In this document: positions 1 through 5,870 of the stretch, piece after piece
Numbering within the stretch: position 1 is the stretch's first letter
Layout of the letters: each line of letters starts with the position of its first letter
Assembly (NCBI GenBank): GCA_002690085.1
Contig: NZDM01000040.1
Location: 4,953-10,822 of the forward strand
Direction of reading: 5' to 3'
DNA: 5,870 bases
Source: Flavobacteriaceae bacterium
Lineage (GTDB): Bacteria; Bacteroidota; Bacteroidia; Flavobacteriales; Flavobacteriaceae
Program-made: the position numbers and the translations under genes
The notes under the pieces: model-generated
The model's database searches: none
What the model saw: only the letters and a program-made list of their open reading frames with translations
What the model was told of the DNA's origin: nothing

Positions 1-354
1 GGCCTGGTTCAGTTTATTAAACAAGGCCAACAACATTCCCAGTGTATGCTCGCCCACGGCATTTGAATTGCCTTCAGGTGCTGCAATTAAATAAATGTTT
101 TTTTGATGGGCATACCCCACATCAATATTTTCCAAACCTGCCCCTACCCGCGCAATAAATTTTAAATTTTTGGCTTGGTCTAAAAATATTTTATCAATGG
201 AAAAACGACTGCGGATGACAAGGCCATCATATTCAGAAATTACAGCAGCAATTTCAGTTTTAGAACTTGAAATATCAACAACATTGTGGTGCCCAAGGGC
301 TTCTAGTTGTTCTATTAGCAACGAATGGTTGGTATCTACATGAAGAATGTTCAT
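1..354 (-). CDS. D-2-hydroxyacid dehydrogenase / phosphoglycerate dehydrogenase-like, N-terminal part (cut by left edge)
   Basis: The first 118 codons are visible, starting at ATG 354-352; the gene continues beyond base 1. I read the frame by hand. The protein begins MNILHVDTNHSLLIEQLE and carries signatures of the substrate-binding domain of NAD-dependent D-isomer 2-hydroxyacid dehydrogenases: YDGLVIRSR near residues 46-54, IARVGAGLENIDV near 67-79, APEGNSNAVGEHTLGMLLAL near 93-112. These resemble 3-phosphoglycerate dehydrogenase (SerA), which oxidises 3-phosphoglycerate in serine synthesis, and related 2-ketoacid reductases. The Rossmann domain (GxGxxG) and the catalytic Arg, Glu and His lie outside the window, so the substrate cannot be settled and no symbol is given. 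Family members are usually about 310-330 residues, or longer with an ACT domain. One base separates the start from the mgtE stop codon, so it is probably the last visible gene of the operon and translated by re-initiation. No Shine-Dalgarno sequence is visible. Confidence 0.87.
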   Translation of the reverse strand, partial: MNILHVDTNHSLLIEQLEALGHHNVVDISSSKTEIAAVISEYDGLVIRSRFSIDKIFLDQAKNLKFIARVGAGLENIDVGYAHQKNIYLIAAPEGNSNAVGEHTLGMLLALFNKLNQA

Positions 355-355
355 C

Positions 356-1726
356 TCAAATATTTAGAATGAACTTGGCGATGATGAAATAAATTAAAAT
401 CCCAAAAATATCGTTGGAAGTGGTAATAAAAGGCCCTGTGGCAATGGCAGGGTCAATGCCTCTTTTGTGTAAAAATAAAGGAATAAATGTCCCCACAATC
501 CCGGCTACGATGATCACTGCTACTAGCGACACAGAGACGGCCAAAGCCGTTTGGAAGTCTTGTTGCCAGAACCACATAAAGCCGAATAAAAACACTGCCA
601 ATATAATGCCGTTTAGCGTAGCCAAAAGCATTTCTTTAATCAAACGGCTATTGATGCTGCCTTTGATGTCGTCATTGGCCAATCCTTGAACAATGATGGC
701 GCTAGATTGCACCCCCACATTCCCAGCCATGGCTGCAATAAGCGGAGTAAATAATAGAATAAGAGGAAAATCTTCAATAATGGTGTCAAATGTCCCCATG
801 ATAATGGCAGCACCAACACCACCAATAAGGCCTAAAAATAACCAGGGTAATCGGGCTCTGGTAAGTGCAAAAATACTGTCCTCAGCATCGACGTCTTGCG
901 TAATACCCGCTGCCAATTGGTAATCTTTTTCAGCTTCTTCAATGATGACATCCACAATATCATCAATGGTAATACGGCCCAGTAATGTTTTTTTATCGTC
1001 TACGACAGGAACGGCTTCTAAGTCGTATTTTGCCATGAGTCTGGCCACATCTTCATCGTCATCGTTCACATGAACAGCATCTACTTTTGGAATGTAAATG
1101 GCACTAATTTTGGTTTCATTTTTGGCAATCAAAAGATCTTTTAAAGAAAGGCGGCCAATTAATTTATCTGCTTTGTCCACGACGTATATTGAATGCACGC
1201 GTTTGACATTTTCGGCTTGGGTTCTAATTTTTCTGAGGCAACCGGCAACAGTCCATGTTTCATAAACTTTAACCAACTCCTTGGCCATCAAACCGCCAGC
1301 AGAATTTTCATCGTATTCTAACAATTCGTTGATGTCTGCCACCAGTTCTTTATCGTCTATCTGAGCAATTACCTTTTGCTTTCGCTCCGGGGGTAACTCA
1401 GAAATCAAATCGACAGCATCATCTGTATCCAGCTCTTTAATCTCTTCCGCTATTTCTTTGACAGATAAGTTTTGTAAAACCTTTTCTCGGACGTCTTCTT
1501 CCAATTCGGATAAAACATCGGAAGTTGTTTCACTGTCTAAAAGTTTGATGATATAGGTGGCTTGGTCTAAATTAAGCTCGTCTAGAATTTCGGCAATATC
1601 CGCATAGTGCAACGCATTGAGTTGCTTTTGAAGGGCAGCATCATTTTTATTTTTGATGCCCGATTCAACTGTCTCCAACAAAGCCGCTGAGAATTCAAAT
1701 GGGATATGTTCCTTAGGCGTTTCCAC
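356..1726 (-). CDS. mgtE: Magnesium transporter MgtE
   Basis: Complete protein of 456 residues, close to the usual MgtE length of about 450. MgtE is a homodimeric inner-membrane Mg2+ channel whose cytosolic part senses Mg2+ and closes the pore when the ion is plentiful. Visible domains, in order: acidic helical MgtE N domain about 30-137 (TDDAVDLISELPPE at 101-114); CBS domain 1 about 140-200, opening with YDENSAGGLM; CBS domain 2 about 205-262; acidic connecting helix with IDDIVDVIIEEAEKD (254-268); membrane domain about 291-456 with five likely helices (about 294-311, 321-345, 364-388, 392-418, 427-453). The family pore motif PLIAAMAGNVGVQSSAII (328-345) is present, as is DPAIATGPFITTSNDIFG (425-442). 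Asp439 matches the pore aspartate known in the Thermus protein (family knowledge). The start is GTG (1726-1724): the next in-frame Met is residue 147, so no ATG can serve. It begins 2 nt after the rsmA stop, leaving no room for a 5' Mg2+ riboswitch. Confidence 0.97.
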   Translation of the reverse strand: METPKEHIPFEFSAALLETVESGIKNKNDAALQKQLNALHYADIAEILDELNLDQATYIIKLLDSETTSDVLSELEEDVREKVLQNLSVKEIAEEIKELDTDDAVDLISELPPERKQKVIAQIDDKELVADINELLEYDENSAGGLMAKELVKVYETWTVAGCLRKIRTQAENVKRVHSIYVVDKADKLIGRLSLKDLLIAKNETKISAIYIPKVDAVHVNDDDEDVARLMAKYDLEAVPVVDDKKTLLGRITIDDIVDVIIEEAEKDYQLAAGITQDVDAEDSIFALTRARLPWLFLGLIGGVGAAIIMGTFDTIIEDFPLILLFTPLIAAMAGNVGVQSSAIIVQGLANDDIKGSINSRLIKEMLLATLNGIILAVFLFGFMWFWQQDFQTALAVSVSLVAVIIVAGIVGTFIPLFLHKRGIDPAIATGPFITTSNDIFGILIYFIIAKFILNI

Positions 1727-1728
1727 TC

Positions 1729-2511
1729 TTACACTTTTTTTTGATCGTTTTCTATGGCCGAAGCGAGTTCAATAAAAGCCGCTACCGATAACTGCTCAGG
1801 GCGTTTGCCAAAGATAGTATTTGCATTTAAATTATCCGACAAATTGAAGGTTTTTAAGCTATTTCGCAAGGTTTTACGCCGTTGTTGAAAGGCGCTTTTA
1901 ACCACTTTAAAAAAGAGTTTTTCTGAGCAAGGCAAGCTAAAATCATTTTTTCGCGTCAGACGCAGTACACCTGAATCTACTTTTGGAGGTGGGTTAAAAA
2001 CCGTCGGAGGGACTGTAAATAAATACTCTGCATTGTAAAAGGCTTGAACCAAAACTGATAAAATTCCATAGGATTTTGTCCCTTCATTGATACAGATTCG
2101 CTGAGCAACTTCCTTTTGAAACATGCCTGAAAATTCTGGAATTTGATGCCTGTTTTCAAGCATTTTAAAAACAATTTGAGTCGAAATATTATATGGGAAA
2201 TTTCCAATGATGGCAAAAGGATCTTTACCAAAAGTGTTGGAAAAATCATATTTTAAAACATCGGCTTTAATAATACGGTTGGATAATTCAAGGAAATGTT
2301 CCTGCAAATAGTCAATGGATTCAGAATCGATTTCAATGGCATAGGTGGTAACGGGTTTTTCTAAGAGATAAGCAGTTAAAACCCCCATTCCTGGGCCAAT
2401 CTCTAAGACCTTATCATAACCTTTCAGCGATAGAGTATCCGCAATTTTTTTTGCGACAGAAGCCTCTTTCAAAAAGTGTTGCCCGAGATGTTTTTTTGGT
2501 TTAACAGCCAT
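1729..2511 (-). CDS. rsmA: 16S rRNA (adenine1518/1519-N6,N6)-dimethyltransferase RsmA (KsgA)
   Basis: Complete protein of 260 residues, normal for the family (about 255-275). RsmA uses S-adenosylmethionine to dimethylate two adjacent adenines in helix 45 of 16S rRNA, a late step in 30S assembly in the cytoplasm; its loss is known to give kasugamycin resistance. The sequence shows PKKHLGQHFL at 5-14, the SAM-binding motif I LEIGPGMGVLT at 36-46, the acidic EID at 60-62, the catalytic motif IV GNFPYNIS at 103-110 (NFPY where E. coli has NLPY, an accepted variant), FQKEVAQRI at 131-139, the substrate-side VPPTVFNPPPKVDSGVLRL at 167-185, FQQRRKTLRNSLK at 208-220, and the C-terminal RPEQLSVAAFIELA. 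The ATG at 2511-2509 is supported by the conserved N-terminus. The start lies inside the end of the DUF4286 gene (11-nt overlap), which suggests translational coupling. Two A8 runs lie in the coding strand: codons 20-23 and just before the stop. Confidence 0.98.
   Translation of the reverse strand: MAVKPKKHLGQHFLKEASVAKKIADTLSLKGYDKVLEIGPGMGVLTAYLLEKPVTTYAIEIDSESIDYLQEHFLELSNRIIKADVLKYDFSNTFGKDPFAIIGNFPYNISTQIVFKMLENRHQIPEFSGMFQKEVAQRICINEGTKSYGILSVLVQAFYNAEYLFTVPPTVFNPPPKVDSGVLRLTRKNDFSLPCSEKLFFKVVKSAFQQRRKTLRNSLKTFNLSDNLNANTIFGKRPEQLSVAAFIELASAIENDQKKV
1735..1742 (-). other. A8 homopolymer run at the rsmA stop codon (possible slippage site)
   Basis: On the coding strand the end of rsmA reads CAA AAA AAA GTG TAA, so there are eight consecutive A in the frame A AAA AAA G, a slippery arrangement. 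A -1 slip here skips the TAA and enters the mgtE frame directly (AGT GTA AGA GTG GAA), with no stop between. The run itself is plain in the sequence; any use as a frameshift signal is unproven, and I see no downstream hairpin or upstream Shine-Dalgarno-like stimulator. Confidence 0.3.
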
Positions 2512-2830
2512 TGTTGCTTACTTTAAACTCATCAATAAATTCAAGCTCAGTTCGGAATGCAAGCATTTTGTTCCCAAAGCGTTTCATGCCTTCGGACTGG
2601 ATTTTTTGGGCATACTGATCATGGTAGGCTTCAAGGGAGGCTTTGGAATAAGCATAGTATTGAAGAGAATAGGTTGTACCACCCATTTCCTCAGTGATTA
2701 AAACTTTGGAAAATACCAACTTGGAAAATAAGCCCGTGGCCAAAACCTGAGGGATGTATTCTTGCATCCATTCCCGCCATTCTTGATGAATAGCATCGTC
2801 AATGTTGATGGTCTCATTGTAGATGATCAT
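2501..2830 (-). CDS. DUF4286-family small protein
   Basis: Complete small cytoplasmic protein of 109 residues with no signal peptide or membrane segment. From memory of the family it matches DUF4286 (Pfam PF14114), of unknown function, found mainly in Bacteroidota and often next to rsmA. Family-like features are the opening MIIYNETINID, the WREWMQEYIPQVLATGLF stretch at 18-35 (helix then loop), the strand pair KLVFSKVLITEE / TTYSLQYYAYS (37-62), a helix with YHDQYAQKIQSEGMKRFGNKMLAF (69-92), and a final strand FRTELEFID. This strand and helix order suggests a ferredoxin-like alpha/beta fold of the dimeric alpha-beta barrel kind seen in antibiotic-biosynthesis monooxygenases; that is inference from the pattern. 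The ATG (2830-2828) overlaps the stop of the TPR gene as ATGA, and the gene's end overlaps the rsmA start by 11 nt, so it is locked between the two in translation. No catalytic residues can be named. Confidence 0.83.
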   Translation of the reverse strand: MIIYNETINIDDAIHQEWREWMQEYIPQVLATGLFSKLVFSKVLITEEMGGTTYSLQYYAYSKASLEAYHDQYAQKIQSEGMKRFGNKMLAFRTELEFIDEFKVSNNGC

Positions 2831-4626
2831 AAATTGGTGTTTAATGTATTTTCAGATTGACTTTTTAAACGTCGGTATTGTTTTTTAGAATCGACAGCAT
2901 GTATGCTGTCTTGGTATTCAAAAATGATTTTTTCATAATATGATTGGGCCTTTGATGAATCATTTAGAACAGTTCTGTAGAGTTCTGCCAAAGCGAAATA
3001 AGCATCATCGGCCAAAATTTCTTGTGAAAAATCTTGAATTACGATATGGTACTTTTCTGCAGCAGCTTTATGGTCTTCTTCTGATTCTAAAATTTGAGCT
3101 TGTAACATCAATGCCTGATCTACAATGGGATTAGTAGAGTGTACCGTAATTAATGTGTCTAAAACTTTTAAGGATTCTTTTGGCTTATTTTGAAAGTTTA
3201 GAAAATCGGCTTTGGCATATAATTTTAAAGGGGTCTGAAGGCTGTCTCCAAATTTATGGTCTGTAATCAAGAGTTGCAAATCAAGAGCATCGTTAGCAAT
3301 AAGCTGTGAGGTGGAAGATTTCAGAACCTTGAGTTGAGATTCTGCCCAATCAAAATCGCCTTTGTAAAAACTTGTTTTGGCCGCTTTAAAGCGGGCTTCT
3401 TGGGCTAGAGTGCTGTTCTTTATCTGACTGTGAACTTGCGTGTAAAAAACCAAGGCGCGATTGAACTGTTCTTGGGTTAGCAATATATCTGCCAACTTTA
3501 ATTTGAGTCTGGCCAATGCGAATTTTGACATATTCGATTTAATGTTTTGTTTCAAAAACGAAATGGCAGTATCTTTTTTATTGTAATGAAATGCTAAAAA
3601 TTCAACATATGACAATTGAAGTTCAATGCTATTGTCATTGACACCATAAAGCTCTAAAAGTGCCTTATAGTCGGAAGCTATACGCTTGTATTCAGGGGCA
3701 TCAAAGCGCATCACTTCCAATACCAACAATTGACGATTGGCTTCCAAAATAAGTTTAGGCTCTTGGGACTGCTCAATAATAAATGTAAAGGCATCCGAAG
3801 TTACCTCATAGGATTTAGCGCCCTTGGCCAATAATGCCACTTCAATGATGCCCTGCAAAGAATTTCGATCCCTGCGGAAAATGGCCTTTTCCTGCAATAA
3901 AGCTTTGTTGTAATCTTTTTCTTGAACATACAACCAACTGAGCATCTGATTCCAATAAATATTAACGCTGGTTTGTAATTTTTTTAAAATTATTTTTTTT
4001 AATAGGCGGTTGTATTCACTGCTAGCATCATCTGAAATGTAATCGCTAAAAAGTTGCAAGATTTGATTGTTGTAATTTGGGTTAAAGGCGGTGAAATTTA
4101 GATAACTCAAAAACATATTTTCAAGATCCTGCTTTATAGCGTATAGCCCTGCCAACCGGTATTCATAACTGTTATTTTGAGTACTTTCGATAGCTAGTTT
4201 ATAGACCTCTATGGCTTGGTCTATCAAAGAGCACTCTTCAAATTTAAGGGCAATAGAATAGCTGTAAGCGGGGGTTTCACGCGCCCGATTTAAAGCTTGG
4301 CTGTAATAATCCTGTGCAGCTTCCAACTGATTTTGAAGCTGGTAATTATACCCCATTTCTACCAATAATTGAGGGTTTTTTGTGCGATTTAATTGACTGA
4401 TAATCAAGGAATCTGCCGATTTGAATTGTTCTAATTCTTGTAAAATTTTTATCAATTTAAAGGAATACTTGGAATTGTTGGGCTGTGTGGATTGCAGTTT
4501 TTTATATAAATGCAAAGCTTTTCTAAATTGGCCTTTGTCATAATAGGATTCCGCCAAATCCAAATCGGTCTGGGCTTGAATGCTCAAGCAAAACAATCCA
4601 AAAAAGATATAAATCCACAATTTCAT
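2827..4626 (-). CDS. Secreted tetratricopeptide-repeat protein, function unknown
   Basis: I choose the ATG at 4626-4624, giving 599 residues. The frame is open further upstream (ATGs at 4692 and 4659), but those starts would put polar residues ahead of the signal peptide, and the longest would overlap serS. From the chosen start the protein opens with a classic signal peptide: Lys2, hydrophobic core LWIYIFFGLFCL, then SIQAQT, with cleavage probably after Ala18. Cys13 does not sit in a proper lipobox, so it is probably not a lipoprotein. The rest is almost all helical repeats with TPR character, clearest at 22-48 (LAESYYDKGQFRKALHLYKK), 93-115, 126-147, 377-397 (LADILLTQEQFNRALVFYTQ), 410-436, 503-530 and 540-571 (ADDAYFALAELYRTVLNDSS). 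There is no other domain and no membrane anchor, so it is likely periplasmic, perhaps a scaffold in envelope assembly (inference). The C-terminal repeats resemble the BamD/CpoB type of TPR in general form only. Its stop overlaps the next gene by 4 nt; serS lies 49 nt upstream. Confidence 0.8.
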   Translation of the reverse strand: MKLWIYIFFGLFCLSIQAQTDLDLAESYYDKGQFRKALHLYKKLQSTQPNNSKYSFKLIKILQELEQFKSADSLIISQLNRTKNPQLLVEMGYNYQLQNQLEAAQDYYSQALNRARETPAYSYSIALKFEECSLIDQAIEVYKLAIESTQNNSYEYRLAGLYAIKQDLENMFLSYLNFTAFNPNYNNQILQLFSDYISDDASSEYNRLLKKIILKKLQTSVNIYWNQMLSWLYVQEKDYNKALLQEKAIFRRDRNSLQGIIEVALLAKGAKSYEVTSDAFTFIIEQSQEPKLILEANRQLLVLEVMRFDAPEYKRIASDYKALLELYGVNDNSIELQLSYVEFLAFHYNKKDTAISFLKQNIKSNMSKFALARLKLKLADILLTQEQFNRALVFYTQVHSQIKNSTLAQEARFKAAKTSFYKGDFDWAESQLKVLKSSTSQLIANDALDLQLLITDHKFGDSLQTPLKLYAKADFLNFQNKPKESLKVLDTLITVHSTNPIVDQALMLQAQILESEEDHKAAAEKYHIVIQDFSQEILADDAYFALAELYRTVLNDSSKAQSYYEKIIFEYQDSIHAVDSKKQYRRLKSQSENTLNTNL

Positions 4627-4657
4627 TGCAATGCTTTTGGTAAATATAATAATTGTC

Positions 4658-4676
4658 ATGCAAGAATTTCTTGTAT
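4658..4676. promoter_or_regulatory. Imperfect palindrome at the serS 3' end / TPR gene upstream gap
   Basis: The core CAAGAA-T-TTCTTG (4661-4673) is a perfect 6-bp inverted repeat around one central base. Extending outward, 8 of 9 positions pair (4658-4676). It touches the serS stop codon and lies in the 49-nt gap before the TPR gene. As RNA it would form at best a 5-bp stem with a 3-nt loop and has no U-run directly after it, so it is a poor terminator. It could be a small operator or chance in AT-rich DNA. A weak TATATTTA resembling the Bacteroidota -7 box (TAnnTTTG) lies just downstream on the minus strand (about 4640-4647), but no good -33 TTTG is at the right spacing. Confidence 0.2.
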
Positions 4677-5870
4677 CAATCGATACGGTCAAAGTCGGTA
4701 TAAGGAATTAAAACTTCAGGGATTTCAATGCCCGTTTCTGTTTGGTAATTCTCAAGAATTCCAGCCAAGACGCGTGGCAGTGCCAAAGCACTTCCGTTGA
4801 GCGTATGCGCGAGTTCTGATTTGCCATCCTTATTTTTAAAGCGTAATTTTAAGCGGTTGGCTTGAAAGGTTTCAAAGTTTGAAACCGAAGATACTTCTAG
4901 CCAACGGTCTTGGGCGGTTGAAAATACTTCAAAATCATAGGTCAGCGCCGATGTAAATCCTAAATCTCCAGAACATAGCTTTAAAACCCTGTAGGGCAAC
5001 TTTAAGGCTTCCAAAATGGTTTTGACGTGGGCAACCATGGCATCCAAAGCCTTGTAAGATTCTGAAGGGTGTTCTACGTGAAGAATTTCAACTTTATCAA
5101 ATTGATGCAAACGATTCAAACCGCGTACATGAGCACCGTAGCTTCCCGCCTCTCTTCGAAAACAGGGTGTATAGGTAGTCAATTGTTTTGGCAATTCATT
5201 GGCATTTAAAATGACATCTCTAAAAATATTGGTGGCAGGAACCTCGCCCGTAGGAATCAGGTATAAATCGTCGGCTGCTACATAATACATTTGCCCTTCT
5301 TTGTCTGGGAGTTGTCCCGTCCCCAAACCCGAAGCTTCATTGACAAGATGCGGAACTTGAATTTCACTGTAACCGGCAGCGGTGTTTTGATCTATAAAGT
5401 AGTTGATTAGCGCACGTTGAAGCCGGGCCCCTTTCCCCTTGTAAACAGGAAATCCAGCCCCTGTTATTTTGTTCCCCAATTCGAAATCAATAATGTCGTA
5501 TTTTTTGGCCAATTCCCAATGCGGTTGGGCATTCGAATGTAAATTTGGCAATGTACCAGAACGAAAGACCTCTTCATTATCATCTTCAGAATTTCCTGAA
5601 GGAACAGACGCATGTGGAAGGTTGGGAAGTTGATACAATAAGTTTTGTAGGGCTTTTGAAGTACTTTTTAATTTCTCTGTAAGCGTTTCCTTTTTATCTT
5701 TTAAATCGGCGGTTTTCTGTTTTAGTATATTGGCTTTTTCAACTTGGCCGGATTTGAAGAGCATTCCAATATCTTTGGACAAGGCATTGAGCGCTGAAGC
5801 GGTCTTGTCCAATTCGGTTTGTGTATTTCTTCTTGAAGCATCCAGTTCCAAAACATTTTCTATGTTGACT
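4676..5870 (-). CDS. serS: Seryl-tRNA synthetase (start beyond the right edge)
   Basis: The last 397 codons are visible. SerRS is a cytoplasmic class II synthetase that activates serine with ATP and charges tRNA-Ser (and tRNA-Sec where present). A start at the TTG at 5851 would be false: that codon is an internal Leu in VNIENVLELDASRR, and the frame stays open to the edge. Full-length relatives have about 420-425 residues, so roughly 25 are missing. Numbering from that Leu, the sequence shows the tRNA-binding coiled-coil arm about 1-75, motif 1 at GAGFPVYKGKGARLQRALIN (131-150), the serine-binding stretch LIPTGEVPATN (198-208), motif 2 with CFRREAGSYGAHVRGLNRLHQF (230-251) and FDKVEI, the Bacteroidota-like DFEVFSTAQDRWLEVSSVSNF (306-326), and motif 3 with HTLNGSALALPRVLAGILEN (349-368). 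The C-terminus IPYTDFDRID is intact. No strong terminator follows its stop. Confidence 0.97.
   Translation of the reverse strand, partial: VNIENVLELDASRRNTQTELDKTASALNALSKDIGMLFKSGQVEKANILKQKTADLKDKKETLTEKLKSTSKALQNLLYQLPNLPHASVPSGNSEDDNEEVFRSGTLPNLHSNAQPHWELAKKYDIIDFELGNKITGAGFPVYKGKGARLQRALINYFIDQNTAAGYSEIQVPHLVNEASGLGTGQLPDKEGQMYYVAADDLYLIPTGEVPATNIFRDVILNANELPKQLTTYTPCFRREAGSYGAHVRGLNRLHQFDKVEILHVEHPSESYKALDAMVAHVKTILEALKLPYRVLKLCSGDLGFTSALTYDFEVFSTAQDRWLEVSSVSNFETFQANRLKLRFKNKDGKSELAHTLNGSALALPRVLAGILENYQTETGIEIPEVLIPYTDFDRID

Noticed and set aside
414..923. Plus-strand open frames at 414-689 and 693-923, and the minus-strand frame 640-825
   Set aside because: They lie antisense or out of frame within the well-supported mgtE membrane domain and have no recognisable domain.
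1727..1728. Mg2+ riboswitch (M-box) upstream of mgtE
   Set aside because: Only 2 nt separate rsmA and mgtE, so there is no leader; control would have to be at the operon level or by the protein's own gating.
1977..2249. Alternative minus-strand frame inside rsmA
   Set aside because: It is a shadow of the conserved RsmA frame with no family features.
2940..3134. Plus-strand open frame opposite the TPR gene
   Set aside because: Antisense to TPR coding sequence; no domain and no start signals.
4585..4590. Lipoprotein cysteine in the TPR signal peptide (Cys13)
   Set aside because: The preceding residues G-L-F do not form a lipobox; cleavage after Ala18 fits better.
4640..4647. Bacteroidota-type promoter before the TPR gene
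   Set aside because: TATATTTA misses the final G of TAnnTTTG and no clear -33 TTTG sits at the right spacing, so it is not called as a separate promoter.
4627..4692. Longer N-terminus for the TPR protein (ATGs at 4692 or 4659)
   Set aside because: The extra residues are polar or atypical and would precede a normal signal peptide that begins at the ATG at 4626; the longest start also overlaps serS coding sequence.
4510..4800. Plus-strand open frame across the serS/TPR junction
   Set aside because: Antisense to the signal peptide region and the SerRS C-terminus; composition looks like reverse-complement shadow.
5849..5851. TTG as the start of serS
   Set aside because: The frame is open to the window edge and the residues upstream (VNIENV) continue the normal SerRS N-terminal arm; the TTG is an internal Leu.

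Overview
The window is an ordinary chromosomal segment, most likely from a member of the Bacteroidota, class Flavobacteriia. The reasons are: AT-rich DNA; start codons with no convincing Shine-Dalgarno sequence; a seryl-tRNA synthetase whose C-terminal part reads like Bacteroidota versions; a secreted protein whose signal peptide ends in ...AQ; and the gene order TPR protein, DUF4286, rsmA, mgtE, which I recall from flavobacterial genomes (memory, not checked).

Layout: six genes, all on the minus strand, fill almost every base. In transcription order, from right to left, they are: serS (start beyond the right edge), a secreted TPR-repeat protein, a DUF4286-family protein, rsmA, mgtE, and the first 118 codons of a D-2-hydroxyacid dehydrogenase that runs off the left edge. 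The junctions are 49 nt, a 4-nt overlap (ATGA), an 11-nt overlap, 2 nt and 1 nt. The only intergenic space of any size is the 49 nt after serS, so the five genes downstream of it probably share a transcript. They may be read through from serS or started by a weak promoter in that gap. No stretch over 300 bases lacks a gene. I see no rRNA, tRNA, riboswitch, insertion sequence, CRISPR array or strong terminator.

The genes are mostly housekeeping: tRNA charging (SerRS), small-subunit rRNA maturation (RsmA) and Mg2+ uptake (MgtE). Mg2+ is the main counter-ion of ribosomes, so a translation theme is possible, but that is inference. The two genes of unclear role are the TPR protein and the DUF4286 protein. 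I found no convincing undescribed system. The items worth a second look are the strict coupling of the DUF4286 gene to rsmA, the secreted TPR protein, and an A8 run at the rsmA stop codon where a -1 slip would fuse RsmA in frame to MgtE. An imperfect palindrome over the serS stop codon is a minor point.
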